The notes beneath the pieces were generated by a model. The model worked only from the letters and a program-made list of their open reading frames with translations, was not told where the DNA came from and made no database searches. A stretch of DNA of 64,000 nucleotides from Streptomyces sp. Isolate_45. Lineage in GTDB: Bacteria > Actinomycetota > Actinomycetes > Streptomycetales > Streptomycetaceae. A program made the translations under genes and the position numbers. Location: the NCBI RefSeq assembly GCF_024721315.2, contig NZ_JANFAK020000022.1, forward strand, positions 1 to 64,000. Direction: 5' to 3'. How positions within the stretch are numbered: position 1 is the first letter of the stretch; each line of letters starts with the position of its first letter. This document shows positions 7,801-21,499 of this stretch, piece by piece.

Positions 7801-10800
7801 GAAGGGCAGCTCGGCGTGGGCGTACGCCGCGTAGGCGGTGTCCCGGACCCGGCCGAGCAGCTCGGTGAACCGGGGGTCTCCGGAGGTGTCGCAGCGCAGG
7901 GCGAGCGTGTTGACGAAGAAGCCGACCAGGTCGTCGAGGGCCTCGTCGTCGCGACCGGCCACGACCGTGCCCAGCGGCAGGTCGGTGCCGGCGCCGTGCC
8001 GGGTGAGGGTGGCCGCGAAGGCCGCCTGCACCACCGTGAACAAGGTGGCCCCGTGCTCCAGGGCCAGGCGTTCCAGCCGGGCGTGCGTGGCGGCGTCCAC
8101 GGCCAGCGGGGCCGCCGCGCCCCGGTGCGAGGCTTCGGCGGGGCGGGTCCGGGCGCCGGTGAGCTCCAGGACGGGCGGCGCGTCGGCGAGGGTCTCCTTC
8201 CAGAAGGCGACGTGTTCGGCGGCGGCCTCGCCGTCCAGTGCGGCACGCTCCCACAGGGTGTAGTCGGCGTACTGCACCGGCAGCGGCTCCCAGTCGGGGG
8301 CGCTCCCGACCAGTCGGGCCTCGTAGGCCGTGGTCAGGTCGTCGAGCAGCGGCCCGGCGGACCAGCCGTCGGCGGCGATGTGGTGGACCAGTACCACCAG
8401 GACCTGACCGGTCCCGCAGTTGATCAGCGTGGCCCGGAAGGGCAGTTCGGCCGCCAGGTCGAAGACGTGACCGGCCGCCGCGTCGACGGCCGCCTCCAGC
8501 GCGTGGTGCGGCGGGTCGTGCGGTCCGGGTGCCGGACCGTCCCCCGGTACGGTCACCCGCTCCAGCACCGGCCGGGCCCCCGCGCGCACCCGCTGGTACG
8601 GCTGCCCGTCCACCGCCGGGTACACGGTCCGCAGCACCTCGTGCCGCTGCGCGACGTCGGCCAGCGCCTCGGTGAGGGCCGCGGGCTCCAGCGGCCGGTC
8701 CGGCCGCAGTACGAACGGGATGTTGTACGAGCGGCTCGGCCCCTCCAACTGGTCCACGAACCACAGCCGGCGCTGCGCGTACGACAGCGGGATCCGCTCG
8801 GGACGGAGCTCGGGCGGCACGGCGGTCGGCGCGGGCCGGGCGGCGGGCCGGTCCTGCCGGGCGGGGTGCGGGGCCGGCCCGCTCCCGTCCGCCGGGCCCG
8901 AACCGTTCGCCTGACCCGTCCCGTCCGGTGGGCCGGCCTGCGCGTCCGGGTCGGCGAGGAGCCGTCGCGCGAGGCCGGCGGGTGTCGGGTCGAGGAACAG
9001 GTCGCGGATCCGCGCCTGCACCCCGAGCGTCGCGCGGATGCGGTTCACCAGGCGGATCCCCATCATCGAATGGCCGCCCTCCGAGAAGAAGTTGGCGTCC
9101 GGGGCCACGGGCCCGGGGAGTCCGATGACCTCGCCGAACAGCGTGCACAGCAGCTCCTCGGCGGGGGAGTGCGTGGCGGGGGCGGCGGTTTCCGCGGCCC
9201 GCTCCACGGGCGGCCGCTCCCGGAGCCCGGCCAGGAGCGCCTCCTCCTCGGGCGTCGGCAGCGGGCGGGCGCCCGGCCGGGCGTCGGGGTCGGCGGCGGC
9301 CCGCGCGAGGGCCCGTACGAACAGGTCCAGCAGCAGCTGCGCGGTCTCCGGGTCGAACAGGTCCACCGCGTACTGCCACCACACCTCCAGCCCGCCGTCC
9401 GCGCGTTCCACGCAGGAGGCGCTGAGGTCGAACTTGGCCACCTCCAGACCCGGTTCGACGAACCGGCCCGACAACGGGCCGCCGTCCGCCGCCCCCGCGG
9501 CCCCGGCGGCTTCCGCGTCGGTGGCCTCCTGCGCGGTCAGCATCACCTGGAAGAACGGGTTGACGGCCGACGTCCGCTCCGGTCGCAGGTGCTCCACCAG
9601 CAGGTCGAAGGGCAACTCCTGGTGCGCGTAAGCGGCCAGGTCCGCCTCCCTCGCCCGGTCCACCAGCTCCGCGTACGAGGCGTCGCCCGAGACGTCGGTG
9701 CGCAGGACCAGGGTGTTCACGAAGAAGCCGACCAGGTCGTTCAGGGCCTCGTCGGCCCGGCCCGCCACCGGGGTGCCGATGGCGATGTCGGTTCCGGCGC
9801 CGGCCGACGCCAGGGCCAGCGCGAGGGCGGGCTGCACCACCATGAGCAGGCTGGCGCCGCGTTCCCCGGCCAGCGCCACCAGCCGCCGGTGCGCCTCCGC
9901 GTCCAGACGGGCGACGAGCGTCGCACCCCCGCCGCCGGGCTCGGCGGGTCGGGGCCGGTCCGTCGGCAGGTCCAGTACGCCCGGCATGCCGGCCAGGGCG
10001 GCCCGCCAGTGCTCCACCAGGCCCCCGGGCTCCTCCAGCAGCTCCCGCTGCCACAGGGTGTAGTCGGCGTACTGCACCGGGAGCGGCTCCCGGTCGGGCG
10101 CGGACCCGGCCAGCCGGGCCGTGTACGCCTCGCCCAGGTCGCGCAGCAGCGGGCCCACCGACCAGCCGTCGGTGGCGATGTGATGGGTCAGCAACGCCAG
10201 GGTCGCCGATCCGTCGCCCGGTACGAACAGGGCCGCGCGGAGCGGGAGCTGAGTCGCCAGGTCGAAGGTGGTCGCGGTGAACCCGGCCACCAGGTCGGCC
10301 AGTTCACCCGCCGCGCACGGCCGCACGGTCAGCTCCACCGGCGGGGAGGGAAGCACGTGCTGGTACGGCTCCGAGTCCACGGTCGGGTACACCGTCCGCA
10401 GCACCTCGTGCCGTTCCACCACGTCGGCGAGGGCCGCGGCGAGGACGGCCCGGTCCGGGACGGCGTCCAGGCGCAGTACCACCGGCAGGTTGTAGGTCGC
10501 CGAGGGTCCCTCCAGCGAGGCCAGGAACCACAGCCTGCGCTGCGCGTACGACAGCGGTACCCGCTCCTCGGCGGGCAGCACCACCCCGTCGAACACCTCT
10601 CTGGGGGTGGGCAGTTCCGGAACCGACGTGCCCCGCAGCGCCTTGCGGTCGATCTTCCCGGAGGAGGTCCGGGGCAGCGACTCCACCAGCGTCACCGTGC
10701 CCGGCACGGCCGCTGCCGGCAACTGGGCCCGGACCCGCTCGCGGAGCTCCCGCGCCTCCACCCCGCCGTCGGCGACCACGTACGCCGCCAGCAGCCGCAC

Positions 10801-12054
10801 CCCGTCCGCCGTCTCCCGCGCCACCACGGCCGCCTCGCGCACCCCGGGGTGCGCGGTCAGCACCGACTCCACGGACGCCGGGTCCACCCGGTGCCCGTTG
10901 ATCTTCACCTCGTCGTCCGCCCGCCCCCGGAACCCCAGCAGGCCGTCCGGCCGTACGTGGACCAGGTCCCCGGTGCGGTACGCGCGTTCCGTGCCCAGCG
11001 TCGTGAACCGCTCCCGGGTCAACTCCGGTCGGCCCAGATAGCCCTCGGCGAGGCCGCCGCCCAGCAGCCACAGCTCCCCGTCGACCACGGCCGCGCGCAC
11101 CCCGGGCAGCGGCGCGCCGATCGGCACCGGACCGCCCGCGTACCGGGACAGGTCGGCGACGGTCGCCACGACGGTGGCCTCGGTCGGCCCGTACGTGTTC
11201 AACAGCCGGACCCGCTCCGGATCCACCGCCGCGCACCACTGCGCGACCCGCTCGGGGAGCGCGGCCTCACCGCCGATGACCACCGTCCGCAGGCTCCGGG
11301 GCAGTTCGGCGATCCCGGTGGACAGGGCGTGGGCCAGTTCGTGCCAGTACGCGGTCGGCAGGTCGAGGACCGTCACCCCGTGCGCGGCGCAGCCGGCGAG
11401 GAGTCCGGGGACGTCGAGCATGTCCTCGTCGCGCAGTACGAGCGCGGCGCCCGACCCCAGGGTCAGGAAGACCTCCTCGACGCTCGCGTCGAAGTGCAGC
11501 GGGGCGAACTGCAGCACCCGGTCCCCGGGGACGATCCCGTACCGGACGCTCGCCCCCGCCACGAACCCGGCCAGCGCCCCGTGCCCGACGACCACGCCGT
11601 TCGGGGTGCCCGTCGACCCGGAGGTGTGGATCACGTAGGCGGTCCCCTCGGGGACCCGGGCGCCCGGAAGGGTGAACTCGCCATCGGCGAGCTCCAATTC
11701 GCGCCCCGTGCAATCGGCGAGGATCGCCGCGTTCCGGGCGGCCGGGGCCGCGGGATCCAGCGGCAGGTAGCCGGCGCCGGTCCGCAGGGCGGCGAGCAGC
11801 CCCACGACCGCGTCGATGCCCCGGGGCCGGTGGACGGCCACCAGCCGACCCGGACCGGCCCCGCCGGCGGCCAGCTCGTCGGCGCGCACGGCCACCGCCA
11901 ACGCCAACTGTCCGTACGTCATGCGCCGCTCGCCGTGCACCAGCGCGGTCCGCTCGGGGTCCTGAGCGGCGATCCGGTCGAGTACGCCGGGTGCCGGACT
12001 GATCGCCGGGCCGCCGTCCAGGACGGCGGAGGCGGTGGGGGCGGTCGAGGGCAT
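4861..12054 (-). CDS. NRPS4: A-C-T-C-A-T-TE, terminating synthetase
   Basis: This 2397-residue synthetase has the following domains: A1 about 15-475, C about 498-930, T about 970-1040 (Ser in GGHSMMG, near 994), C about 1085-1520 (HHIAADG near 1224), A2 about 1540-2045, T about 2070-2130 (GGHSLLG), TE about 2140-2390 (GWSFGG near 2222). A1 runs directly into a C domain with no carrier between: SGKIDRKAL (about 470) is followed within about 30 residues by [10 protein letters not shown]1 also has an altered A3 motif, SGSTGTPNG, with N for the usual K. My manual alignment to PheA gives DAEDVGTVVK for A1 (acidic pocket, perhaps a basic amino acid) and DAYYWGSFAK for A2 (no prediction). The TE marks the end of the line and should release the peptide. 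Start: ATG with GGAGG 7 nt upstream. Confidence 0.93.
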   Translation of the reverse strand: MPSTAPTASAVLDGGPAISPAPGVLDRIAAQDPERTALVHGERRMTYGQLALAVAVRADELAAGGAGPGRLVAVHRPRGIDAVVGLLAALRTGAGYLPLDPAAPAARNAAILADCTGRELELADGEFTLPGARVPEGTAYVIHTSGSTGTPNGVVVGHGALAGFVAGASVRYGIVPGDRVLQFAPLHFDASVEEVFLTLGSGAALVLRDEDMLDVPGLLAGCAAHGVTVLDLPTAYWHELAHALSTGIAELPRSLRTVVIGGEAALPERVAQWCAAVDPERVRLLNTYGPTEATVVATVADLSRYAGGPVPIGAPLPGVRAAVVDGELWLLGGGLAEGYLGRPELTRERFTTLGTERAYRTGDLVHVRPDGLLGFRGRADDEVKINGHRVDPASVESVLTAHPGVREAAVVARETADGVRLLAAYVVADGGVEARELRERVRAQLPAAAVPGTVTLVESLPRTSSGKIDRKALRGTSVPELPTPREVFDGVVLPAEERVPLSYAQRRLWFLASLEGPSATYNLPVVLRLDAVPDRAVLAAALADVVERHEVLRTVYPTVDSEPYQHVLPSPPVELTVRPCAAGELADLVAGFTATTFDLATQLPLRAALFVPGDGSATLALLTHHIATDGWSVGPLLRDLGEAYTARLAGSAPDREPLPVQYADYTLWQRELLEEPGGLVEHWRAALAGMPGVLDLPTDRPRPAEPGGGGATLVARLDAEAHRRLVALAGERGASLLMVVQPALALALASAGAGTDIAIGTPVAGRADEALNDLVGFFVNTLVLRTDVSGDASYAELVDRAREADLAAYAHQELPFDLLVEHLRPERTSAVNPFFQVMLTAQEATDAEAAGAAGAADGGPLSGRFVEPGLEVAKFDLSASCVERADGGLEVWWQYAVDLFDPETAQLLLDLFVRALARAAADPDARPGARPLPTPEEEALLAGLRERPPVERAAETAAPATHSPAEELLCTLFGEVIGLPGPVAPDANFFSEGGHSMMGIRLVNRIRATLGVQARIRDLFLDPTPAGLARRLLADPDAQAGPPDGTGQANGSGPADGSGPAPHPARQDRPAARPAPTAVPPELRPERIPLSYAQRRLWFVDQLEGPSRSYNIPFVLRPDRPLEPAALTEALADVAQRHEVLRTVYPAVDGQPYQRVRAGARPVLERVTVPGDGPAPGPHDPPHHALEAAVDAAAGHVFDLAAELPFRATLINCGTGQVLVVLVHHIAADGWSAGPLLDDLTTAYEARLVGSAPDWEPLPVQYADYTLWERAALDGEAAAEHVAFWKETLADAPPVLELTGARTRPAEASHRGAAAPLAVDAATHARLERLALEHGATLFTVVQAAFAATLTRHGAGTDLPLGTVVAGRDDEALDDLVGFFVNTLALRCDTSGDPRFTELLGRVRDTAYAAYAHAELPFDLVVEQLNPVRSTAHHPLVQAVVQVQPAEAGPPRATALAGTAVGTASGFTKFDLTLSLRETRDADGAPGGLDGVLEYATDLYDGPTAGVLAGHVARTLRAVARDPEQRIGDVRLLSAEEEHRLVVEYNDTAAPRAACGLVHERFAAQARRTPRRTAVSYGEESLRYDELDARANVLAHRLIEAGVGRDGAVGLLLERTPHLLVAALAVLKCGAAYVPLDPRLPEARVDMVMEDVGARVLLVGEAQADLPAVRAQLAAGVRVLSVDTPVSGHPTTDPGVPVGEDALMYVMFTSGSTGRPKGVGVTHRNVVDLVTDRCWDLANHRRMLVHSAIGFDASTYELWVPLLNGGQLVIAPGDGTDVAELDRAIRGNEVTAAYFTMGLFHIMADEGLDTLKLLDEVWTGGDVASPSALQRVLEHCPDTVLVHSYGPTETTFASHRQRFPLTEREVRGVYLGAALDNTRAHVLDGRLRPVPVGVPGELYLSGSQVARGYVGRPGLTAERFLPDPFAADGSRMYRTGDLAHWTPGGELRFIGRADGQVKLRGFRIEPGEIEETLARHPGVGQVAVAVREDGPGGKRLVAYAVPRAGHTLTGPGLLRWAADELPEHMVPSAAVLLDAIPLTVNGKPDRAALPAPAPAVRGGGRAARTPREEVLCSLFAEVLGLERVGIDDNFFALGGHSLLGVRLVSRMRTVLGLELGVRDLFRTPTVAGLLGDEPSGFDPMGVLLPLSTRGAERPLFCLHPGTGVGWPYAGLARHLGPDQPLYAVQARALSELGHSPGSVEEMVDDYLPLIRGIQPHGPYRFLGWSFGGTVAHALAVHLAELGERTDLLVMMDVHLLPTEPERRRMTPAQKRDMLVGDATDEPEDAPFDVDALIGLVRLKDPVLGAFSDAEIRSVIGASINHAEIMNLYAPRPVATDLLFLAALEDGETENTLAQHWIPYVEGRVENHLIGVPHTRMGEPEPLAMIGRILSEKLRSLS

Positions 12055-12244
12055 CGCGGGGCCTCCAGGCGAGGGGATCGGGAGCGGTAGCGGACTCCGT
12101 GCCCCCACGCTAGGCACCCCCGACCTCCCCGGAAGGCAGTCGCTCCGGCAGCTCCCTACGCCGCCGGCTGCCGCCCCCGACTGCCGCCGCGCGCCGGTCG
12201 GGCGGCCGGGCCGGACCGGAACGCCACCGACCCGGGAACGCGTG

Positions 12245-12272
12245 GTGGCCGCCCGCGGTCACGGGCGGCCAC
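12245..12272 (-). terminator. 11-bp hairpin between NRPS3 and NRPS4
   Basis: GTGGCCGCCCG and its exact reverse complement enclose a 6-base loop in the 271-bp gap between NRPS3 and NRPS4. This is the only sizeable gap inside the NRPS operon, where other junctions overlap or are within about 90 bp. It may be a partial terminator, implying a separate promoter for NRPS4 between 12055 and 12244. Confidence 0.5.
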
Positions 12273-12325
12273 GACACGGGACACGGAGGACCGACGGCCC
12301 GGACGGGCCGGATCGGCCCGGTCCC

Positions 12326-15300
12326 TCAGCTCCGCACCCGGCTCCCCGCGTGCGTGCGGCGGCGCAGGGCGGGTGCGGGCGCCGCCGGGGCGGGGGACGT
12401 CGTGGCCAGGAGGCTCGCGAGGCGGCCCGGGGTGGGGTGGCGGAAGACGTCGCGGAGGGTGAGCTCGTGGCCCAGCTCCGCGCGGACCCGGTTCACCAGG
12501 CGTACGGCGAGCAGGGAGTGGCCGCCGGCCTTGAAGAAGTTGTCGTCCGGTCCGACCTGCCGTTCCAGGACCTCCGCGAAGAGCCGCAGCAGCGCGGCGG
12601 CCCGCGCCCCGACGGCCGGGTCCTCGGCGGTGGCCGCCGTGCCCGCCGTGCCCTCCGCGTCGGCGCCCCTGCCGGGGCCCGTCGCGCCGGCCGGCTCGCC
12701 CGGGACCCGTACCGCCGCCGGGACCTCGTACTCCGGCAGGCGTTCCGCCGCCCAGGCCTGGAGCTCGGCCTCCGTCACCGTCCCACCGGCCGCGGTGACC
12801 TCCGCGAGGAGCCGGCCGTCCGCCACCCGGGCCCGCGCCCCGCCGACCTCCGGATGCGCCGAGAGGACCGCCTCGACCCGGGCCAGGTCGATCGGGTAAC
12901 CCCCGACGAGCGGACGCGGAGCCCGCCGGTCCGCCGGGGCCGCGAGGCTCGACACCCGCCGTTCCGGATCGGCCGCGAACAGCTCCAGCGCCGACACCAG
13001 CAGCGCCGCGAGCCGGCCCGCGCCCGAGGGCTCGTACAGGTCCGTGGCGTACTCCAGCACCCCGGACAGCCCGCCCCCGTCCCGCTCGGTGAGGGCGAAG
13101 GTGAGGTCCGACTTCGCGGTCCGCGCGGCGAACGACCGTTCCGTGCCCGCGAGCGGACCCGCCGGTGGACCGGCCGGCGCCGGGTTCACCTGGAGCATCA
13201 CCTGGACCAGCGGGTGATGGGCCGAGGAGCGGTGCGGGTTGAGGGCCTCCACCAGCAGGTCGAAGGGCAGGTCCTGGTGCGCGTACGCCGCCAGGTCCGC
13301 CTCCCGGACCCGGTCCACCAGGTCCCCGAACCTCGGATCGCCCGACACGTCGGTGCGCAGCACCAGGGTGTTCACGAAGAAGCCGACCAGGCCGGACAGG
13401 GCGTCGTCGCCGCGGCCCGCGACCGTCGTGCCGACCGCGAGGTCGTCGCCCGCCCCGGTTCGGGCCAGCGCGGCGGCCAGGGCCGCCTGCACCACCATGA
13501 ACAGGGTGGCCCCCCGGGCGTGCGCGATCCGCAGCAGCCGCCGGTGCGTGTCCGCGTCCACGGTGAACCCGGTGACCGCGCCGCGCCCCGAGGGGACGGC
13601 GGGCCGGGGCCGCTGCGTCGGCAGGTCGATCAGCGGCGGCAGCCCCGCCAGCGCCGTGCGCCAGTGCCCGGTCGCGGTTCCGGCGTCGAGGCCGGCCCGC
13701 TCCCACAGCGTGTAGTCGGCGTACTGCACCGGCAGCGGCTCCCAGTCGGGCGCGGTTGCGGCCAGCCGGGCCTCGTAGGCGGCGGCCAGGTCCGCGAGGA
13801 GCGGTCCCGTGGACCAGCCGTCGGCCGCGATGTGGTGCAGGAGCAGCACCAGGGTCTGCGGTCCGTCGCCGTCGGGGAGGAACAGGCGGGCCCGCAGCGG
13901 CAGGTCACGCGTCAGGTCGAAGACCTCCGCGGCCGCCTCGTCCACGGCCGCCGCGAGGTCCGCCGGGCGCGCCAGCTCCAACTGGGGCCGCGCCCCCTCC
14001 AGGATCCGCTGGTACGGCTCACCGCCCTCCGCCCCGTACACCGTGCGCAGCACCTCGTGCCGCGCCGCCACATCGGCCAGCGCCCCGGCGAGCGCCGCCG
14101 GGTCCAGCGGCCGATCCAACTCCCGTACCAGCGCGATGTTGTAGGTCGCGGACGGGCCCTCCAGCTGGTCCACGAACCACAGGCGGCGCTGCGCGTACGA
14201 CAACGGCAGCCGCTCCGGCCGGTCCGCGAGGGCGACCGGCGCGAGTCGAGCCGGGCCGCCCGCGGCGGCGTCGCCGAGGCGCCGGTGCAGGGCCGCCGGG
14301 GTCGGCGCGAGGAACAGGTCGCGGATCCCGGCCTCGACGCCGAGGACCGTACGGATCCGGTTCATCAGCCGGCTGGCCAGCAGGGAATGCCCGCCCGACT
14401 TGAAGAAGTTGGCGTCCGCCGCCATCCGTTCGCGGCCCAGTACCTGCGCGAACAGCCCGCAGAGGATCTCCTCCCGGGGGGACGACACCCGGCCCGGGCC
14501 GCCCGCGCCGCGGGCTGCGGCCCCGGCCTCCCGCAGGTCCCGTTCGTGCCGTTCCAGCGCGGCCCGCCGCTCCTCCAGGGCCTGCCGCTCCGGCTCCCGC
14601 AGCAGCTCCAGCGCGCCGAGCCGCCTCCCGGGGTTCCGCCCGAAGGCGCGCAGGGCCCGCACGAACAGGTCCAGCAGCAGTCGGGCCGTGTCCTCCTCGT
14701 ACAGGTCGCCCGCGTACTGCACCAGGACGTCCAGCCCGCCCGGTCCGCCGTCGGGGGCGCGCCGCTCCGCACAGTGGAAGGACAGGTCGAACCGGGCCGC
14801 GCCCAGATCGGTGCTACCCGCCCGGCCGGTGATCCCGCCGAGCTGCACCCGGCCCGCATCGGCCTGCCCGACGGTCAGCATCACCTGGAAGAAGGGGTGC
14901 TCGCCCAACGCCCTTCGCCGTCCGGCCAGTTGCTCCACCAGCACGTCGAACGGCAGGTCCTGGTGGTCGAAGGCCGCCAGGTCCGCGTCGCGGACCCGAT
15001 CGACCAGCTCCGACGCCGACGGATCGCCCGACAGGTCGGTGCGCAGCACCAGGGAGTTCACGAAGCAGCCCACGAGGTCGTGGAGGTCCTCGTCGGAACG
15101 GCCCGCCGCCGGGGTCCCGATCGCCAGGTCCTCACCCGCCCCCGCGGCGGACAGCGCGGCGGCCAGGGCCGAGCGGACCACCATGAACAGGCTGGCCCGC
15201 CGCTCCCGGGCCAGCGATGCCAGCGCCCGGTGCGCGTCCTCCTCCAGGGCCGCCGACACCGTCGCGGCCCGCCCCGACGGTTCGGCCGGCCGCGGCCGGT

Positions 15301-17656
15301 CGGCGGGCAGCGCGGTCCGCTCGGGCAGTCCCTCCAGGGCCGCCCTCCAGTGCGCCAGCAGAGCCGCCGGCTCCGCCAGCAACTCCCGTTGCCACAGGGC
15401 GTAGTCGGCGTACTGGACCGGCAGGGCCCGCCAGGTCGGCGCCCGCCCCGCGCCGCGCGCCCCGTACGCCTCGGCCAGGTCCCGCAGCAGCGGCGCCAGG
15501 GACCAGCCGTCGGTGGCGATGTGGTGGAGCAGCAGCACCAGCACCGAGGTGCCGTCCCCGGGCCGCAGCAGCCGGGCCCGCACGGGAACCCGCGCCGCCA
15601 GGTCGAAGGACTCCCGGCCGAAGCCCGCGACGAGGCCCTCCAACGCATCCGGCGCGCAATCGTCCACCTCCAGCAGCTCCCCGGGCGCCTCCAGCACCCG
15701 CTGGTACGGCTGCCCGTCCTCCTCCCCGTACACGGTGCGCAGCACCTCGTGCCGAGCCAGTACGTCGCCCAGCGCGGCCCCCAGCGCCGCCGCCCCGGGA
15801 ACTCCCTCCAGCCGCAGCACCAGTGGCGCGTTGTACGTCGCCGACGGGCCCTCGATCCGGCCCAGCAGCCACAGCGAACGCTGCGCCGCGGACAGCGGGA
15901 GCCGCTCCGGCCGCTTCCCGACCGGTACCGCCACCAGCGCGGGGCGGGCGGCGGCGGCCCCGACGCGCCCGGCCAGCCGCCGGTGCAGCGCGGCCGGTGT
16001 CGGGGCGAGGAACAGGTCGCGGATGCCCGCCTCGACGCCGAGCGCGCCCCGGATCCGGTTGACGAGTTTGCTCGCGAGCAGCGAATGGCCGCCGCTGCGG
16101 AAGAAGTTGGCGTCGGCGTCGAGCCCGGGCCGGCCGAGCACCTCGGCGAACAGCCCGCACAGGATTTCCTCCCGGGGCGCCAGTGCCTCCCGACGCGCCC
16201 CGGCGGCGGCCACCGGGGCGGGCGCCGCGGCGGTGGTCCGCGGCCGTCCTGCCAGCGCCCGCGCCTCCTCGGACGTCGCCGGCCCCAGCTCGCGGAGCCG
16301 CGCGTCGGGGGTCCACCCGAAGGCGTCGAGCGTCCGCACGAAAAGTTCCAGCAGCAGCCGGGCCGTGTCCTCGTCGAAGAGGTCACCCGCGTACTGCAGG
16401 GCGACATCGATGCCGTCCGGCCGCCCGTCCGGGGTGTGCCGCTGGGCGCAGTACCAGGTCAGGTCGAACTTCGCCGTGCCCAGGCCGACAGCGGCGAGCC
16501 GACCGACGAGGCCCCCGCCCAGGTCCACCGGCGCGGAGCCGGCCGCATCCGCCTCCACGGTCAACATCGTCTGGAAGAAGGGGTGGTGGCCCAGCGCCCG
16601 CTCCGGGCTCAGCTTCTCCACCAGCAGGTCGAAGGGGAGTTCCTGGTGCTCGTACGCGGCCAGGTCCGCGTCCCGGACCCGGTCCACCAGCTCCGCGGCG
16701 GACGGGTCGCCCGACAGATCGGTGCGCAGCGGCAGCGAGTTGACGAAGAAGCCGACGAGTTCGCGCAGGTCCTCCTCGGGGCGGCCCGCGACGGGCGTGC
16801 CGATCACCACGTCCTCACCCGCCCCCGCCGCCGACAGGGCCGCCGCGAGGGCCGCCCGCACCACCATCGTCGCCGTCGCGCGCCGGGCACGGGCCAGCGC
16901 GAGGAGCGCGCCGTGCGCCGGAGCGTCGAGCCGACCGGTCACCGTGCCGCCGCGCCCCGACGGCTCGGCCGGACGGGACCGGTCCGCGGGCAGGGTGAGG
17001 ACCGGCGGAGCGCCCTTCAGGGCGTCCCGCCAGTAGGCCAGCTGCTCCCCGGCCGCACCGTCGGGGTCCTCGGGGTCGCCGAGCGCCTCGTGCTGCCACA
17101 GCGCGTAGTCGGCGTACTGGACGGGCAGCGGCTCCCAGTCGGGGGCCCGCCCGGCCAGCCGGGCCCGGTGGGCCCGCGCGAGGTCCCGCAGCAGCGGCCG
17201 CACGGACCAGCCGTCGGTCGCCACGTGGTGGATCAGCAGGACCAGCACCCCGACGCCGTCACCGGAGCGGAACAGCCGTGCGCGCAGGGGTGGTTGGCAG
17301 GTGACGTCGAACGTCTCCCGGACGAAGGCGGCGACCCGCGCGTCCCGTGCGCCGTCCGCGCAGTCCTCGACGGCCAGCCGGGGCACGTCGGCCGCCGCCA
17401 GCACCAGCTGGTACGGCTCCGCGTCCGCGCCGGCGGGCAGCACCGTGCGCAGCACCTCGTGCCGCTCCACGACGTCGGCCAGGGCGTCGGCCAGCGCGTC
17501 GACCGGCGGCCCGGCCGGCGAACCGACCGGCGCGTCGGCGGCCGGGTCGGCGTCCAGGTGCAGGACGACCGGCGCGTTGTAGGCGGCGGACGGGCCGTGC
17601 AGCCGGCCCAGGAACCACAGCCGGCGCTGCGCGTACGACAACGGGATCACGGTCAT
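12326..17656 (-). CDS. NRPS3: C-T-C-T-C-(A remnant)-T, lacks functional A domains
   Basis: This 1776-residue synthetase has three condensation and three carrier domains but no complete adenylation domain: C about 4-435 (HHVATDG near 145), T Ser near 523, C about 586-1000 (HHIATDG near 711), T Ser near 1088, C about 1149-1550 (HHIAADG near 1275), an A-domain C-terminal remnant about 1567-1660, T Ser near 1712. All three C domains keep HHxxxDG and all three T domains keep GGHSLLA, so they look active. In modules 1 and 2 a short Ala/Arg-rich linker joins C directly to T where an A domain of about 500 residues would normally sit. Both T1 and T2 are followed by the identical stretch [20 protein letters not shown], pointing to tandem module duplication. 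The carriers must be loaded in trans. The ATG lies 13 bp after the NRPS2 stop. Confidence 0.93.
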   Translation of the reverse strand: MTVIPLSYAQRRLWFLGRLHGPSAAYNAPVVLHLDADPAADAPVGSPAGPPVDALADALADVVERHEVLRTVLPAGADAEPYQLVLAAADVPRLAVEDCADGARDARVAAFVRETFDVTCQPPLRARLFRSGDGVGVLVLLIHHVATDGWSVRPLLRDLARAHRARLAGRAPDWEPLPVQYADYALWQHEALGDPEDPDGAAGEQLAYWRDALKGAPPVLTLPADRSRPAEPSGRGGTVTGRLDAPAHGALLALARARRATATMVVRAALAAALSAAGAGEDVVIGTPVAGRPEEDLRELVGFFVNSLPLRTDLSGDPSAAELVDRVRDADLAAYEHQELPFDLLVEKLSPERALGHHPFFQTMLTVEADAAGSAPVDLGGGLVGRLAAVGLGTAKFDLTWYCAQRHTPDGRPDGIDVALQYAGDLFDEDTARLLLELFVRTLDAFGWTPDARLRELGPATSEEARALAGRPRTTAAAPAPVAAAGARREALAPREEILCGLFAEVLGRPGLDADANFFRSGGHSLLASKLVNRIRGALGVEAGIRDLFLAPTPAALHRRLAGRVGAAAARPALVAVPVGKRPERLPLSAAQRSLWLLGRIEGPSATYNAPLVLRLEGVPGAAALGAALGDVLARHEVLRTVYGEEDGQPYQRVLEAPGELLEVDDCAPDALEGLVAGFGRESFDLAARVPVRARLLRPGDGTSVLVLLLHHIATDGWSLAPLLRDLAEAYGARGAGRAPTWRALPVQYADYALWQRELLAEPAALLAHWRAALEGLPERTALPADRPRPAEPSGRAATVSAALEEDAHRALASLARERRASLFMVVRSALAAALSAAGAGEDLAIGTPAAGRSDEDLHDLVGCFVNSLVLRTDLSGDPSASELVDRVRDADLAAFDHQDLPFDVLVEQLAGRRRALGEHPFFQVMLTVGQADAGRVQLGGITGRAGSTDLGAARFDLSFHCAERRAPDGGPGGLDVLVQYAGDLYEEDTARLLLDLFVRALRAFGRNPGRRLGALELLREPERQALEERRAALERHERDLREAGAAARGAGGPGRVSSPREEILCGLFAQVLGRERMAADANFFKSGGHSLLASRLMNRIRTVLGVEAGIRDLFLAPTPAALHRRLGDAAAGGPARLAPVALADRPERLPLSYAQRRLWFVDQLEGPSATYNIALVRELDRPLDPAALAGALADVAARHEVLRTVYGAEGGEPYQRILEGARPQLELARPADLAAAVDEAAAEVFDLTRDLPLRARLFLPDGDGPQTLVLLLHHIAADGWSTGPLLADLAAAYEARLAATAPDWEPLPVQYADYTLWERAGLDAGTATGHWRTALAGLPPLIDLPTQRPRPAVPSGRGAVTGFTVDADTHRRLLRIAHARGATLFMVVQAALAAALARTGAGDDLAVGTTVAGRGDDALSGLVGFFVNTLVLRTDVSGDPRFGDLVDRVREADLAAYAHQDLPFDLLVEALNPHRSSAHHPLVQVMLQVNPAPAGPPAGPLAGTERSFAARTAKSDLTFALTERDGGGLSGVLEYATDLYEPSGAGRLAALLVSALELFAADPERRVSSLAAPADRRAPRPLVGGYPIDLARVEAVLSAHPEVGGARARVADGRLLAEVTAAGGTVTEAELQAWAAERLPEYEVPAAVRVPGEPAGATGPGRGADAEGTAGTAATAEDPAVGARAAALLRLFAEVLERQVGPDDNFFKAGGHSLLAVRLVNRVRAELGHELTLRDVFRHPTPGRLASLLATTSPAPAAPAPALRRRTHAGSRVRS
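12640..12955 (-). other. Vestigial A-domain C-terminal subdomain inside NRPS3
   Basis: Within module 3 of NRPS3 the stretch beginning [20 protein letters not shown] resembles the A8 region, and [12 protein letters not shown] resembles A9. The whole N-terminal core (A1-A7 with the ATP and substrate pockets) is absent, and the catalytic A10 lysine motif is replaced by Gly/Ala/Pro-rich sequence. It is a remnant of a deleted A domain kept in frame, and is not expected to be active. Confidence 0.8.
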
Positions 17657-17669
17657 GTCCTCGGCGTCC

Positions 17670-19537
<1,868 letters not shown>

Positions 19538-19541
<4 letters not shown>

Positions 19542-20617
19542 TCCCCGGTGTGGACGCTGGTGGACGGCTGGGTGGCGGGAGCGCAGTCGGCCAACGCGAC
19601 CGGCTCGCCCATCGCGACGAGGATCTTCCGGTCGCCCCGGTAGGCCTCGCGGCCGTGCGCGCAGAGGATGTTGTCGACGATCATCAGGTCGCCCGTCCGC
19701 CAGGTCTCCCGTACGGTGACCCGGTCGTAGACGGCGTTGACCGCGTCGACCTCGGCATCGGTGAGTCGGGAGCCGTCACCCAGGTAGGTGTTGAACGGCA
19801 GCCCGTCCTCCCCGTAGGTGTCCAGCAGCACTTCGCGGACGTCGGGGTCGAGGGTGCGGCTGTTCCAGAAGGCGAAGTGGTTGAACCAGGTCCGCTCGCC
19901 CGTCACCGGGTGGGTGACGATCGCGGACCGGCGCTGCCGGGTGATCATCGAGTCGCCTTCGTCGGTCCACTCGTAGCCGATCGTGTTCTCCTCGCAGTAC
20001 GCCTGCGCCACCGCCTTGTCCTCGGTCGCGAAGGTCTTGTACCAGGGCAGCCCGGCCAGTTCCGAGTAGTTCCGTACGAGGAGCCAGCCGGCCCGCTCGA
20101 ACCGCCGGACCAGCTCCGGGGGCAGCAGCCGCAGGGCCTCGCGCATGTCGCCGACGGTGGTGGCGCCGCCTTCCTCGGGGGCGGTCACGCAGCCGAAGAG
20201 CAGGACGCCGGGGAAGTCGAGGGTGTAACTGTTCTCGTTGTGCAGTCGGATCGGTTGCACGGCGGGCAGGTCGGTCGAGGAGAACACGCCCTCCCCGAAG
20301 TCGGTGCGCGGGGTGGCCTTCTCCTTGTAGCCGGCGCGCCGTTCGATCAGGGCGTCCCGGGCGGCGGCGAACGAGGCCGCGTCCTCGACGGGCAGCCCGC
20401 GCAGCAGGACGGCCCCGCTACGGAGCAACTCCGCCTGGATCGCCACCCGGTGCTCGGTCAGCCAGGCGACGGAAGCGGCGAGACCGAGTCCGGCCGGGGT
20501 GTGCACGACGACGGGCTTGCCGGGCTCACGGATCGGACTGATGCCGGTGCCGGTGCCGGTGCCGGAGGGCGCGATAGCCGCGGGCGCCGTGGGTGCTTCG
20601 GTGTGCGTGGTGGTCAT
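19538..20617 (-). CDS. Fe(II)/2-oxoglutarate dioxygenase (TauD/SyrP-like hydroxylase)
   Basis: This 359-residue protein belongs to the TauD/TfdA superfamily. The iron triad is visible as HNE in [14 protein letters not shown] (about residue 124) and the distal His in [13 protein letters not shown] (about 325), where the nearby Arg would bind 2-oxoglutarate. SyrP-type members hydroxylate carrier-bound or free amino acids such as aspartate at the beta carbon. Here the gene lies between the type II thioesterase and NRPS2 in one operon, so beta-hydroxylation of a peptide building block is likely, though the substrate is unknown. The N-terminus has a (Gly-Thr) repeat encoded by GGTGCC-type tandem hexamers. 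The start ATG has AAGGGA 7 nt upstream. Confidence 0.85.
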
Positions 20618-20707
20618 GGGACGTCCCTTGGGATGCGGAGGGATGAGAGGAGCGAGGGATGAGCGCGCGGTGCCGTGCGGTGAGGTGCTTGGCGCCGGGG
20701 CGGAGGG

Positions 20708-21499
20708 TCAGGCGGTGGCCGGGGCGTGTCCGCCCACCACCGGGGCCAGTACCGCGAAGAACTCGGGGAGCCGCTCCTGGAAGTAGAAGTGGCCGCCCGG
20801 CAGCACGTGGGAGGAGAACCCCCGGTCGGTGATCCGTGCCCACCGGTCCAGGGAGGCGGCGGGGGCGACGGGGTCGACGTCCCCGCCGATCACCGTCACC
20901 GGGCACTGGACGCGCGCCGCGGACTCCTCGCACCGGTAGACGTCGTCGATGGCGAAGTCGGCCCGGATCGAGGGCAGGATGATCTCGCGGAGCTCCGGCT
21001 CGTCGAGGATGCCGTCGTCGGTGCCGCCGCGTTCCTTGATCGCCGCCACCAGGGCGTCGTCGTCCAGCAGCTCGGGGTGGACGGCGCACGGGTTGGCGAG
21101 GAACGGCGCCCGGCAGGCCGATACGACCAGGGCCCGCGGCGTACGGCCCGCCGCCTGGAGGCTGCGTACGACCTCGAACGCGACGAGCGAGCCCATGCTG
21201 TGCCCCAGCACCACCAGGTCGTCGGTGACCCCGGCGGGCAGGGACGCCACCACCGGGCCGGCCAGGTCGCCGATGTCCCGGGGCAGGTCCTCGGCGAACC
21301 GGGCCCCGCGGCCCGGGTACTGGCCGATCAGGAGCCGGACGTCCGGGGGGAGGTGGTCGCGCCACTGCGCGTAGGCGTGGGCGTTGCCGCCGGCGTGCGG
21401 CAGCACCAGGAGTGAGGTGCGTTGCGGGCCTTCGCCCGGCAGGTCCCAGACGACGTCGTCGGGTGCCGGTCGGAAGGCGGGCTGCTGGTCGTGGCTCAT
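20708..21499 (-). CDS. Type II thioesterase
   Basis: This 263-residue alpha/beta hydrolase is of the external (type II) thioesterase family of NRPS/PKS clusters. It has the nucleophile elbow GHSMGS (Ser near residue 98), an N-terminal LPHAGGNAHAY segment, a late Asp in IGGDVDP (about 203) and the catalytic His in LPGGHFYF (about 231). These enzymes clear misprimed or stalled carriers and usually have about 240-260 residues. The ATG overlaps the NRPS1 stop as ATGA. In a line where several carriers are probably loaded in trans, an editing thioesterase would be particularly useful; this is inference. Confidence 0.93.
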   Translation of the reverse strand: MSHDQQPAFRPAPDDVVWDLPGEGPQRTSLLVLPHAGGNAHAYAQWRDHLPPDVRLLIGQYPGRGARFAEDLPRDIGDLAGPVVASLPAGVTDDLVVLGHSMGSLVAFEVVRSLQAAGRTPRALVVSACRAPFLANPCAVHPELLDDDALVAAIKERGGTDDGILDEPELREIILPSIRADFAIDDVYRCEESAARVQCPVTVIGGDVDPVAPAASLDRWARITDRGFSSHVLPGGHFYFQERLPEFFAVLAPVVGGHAPATA

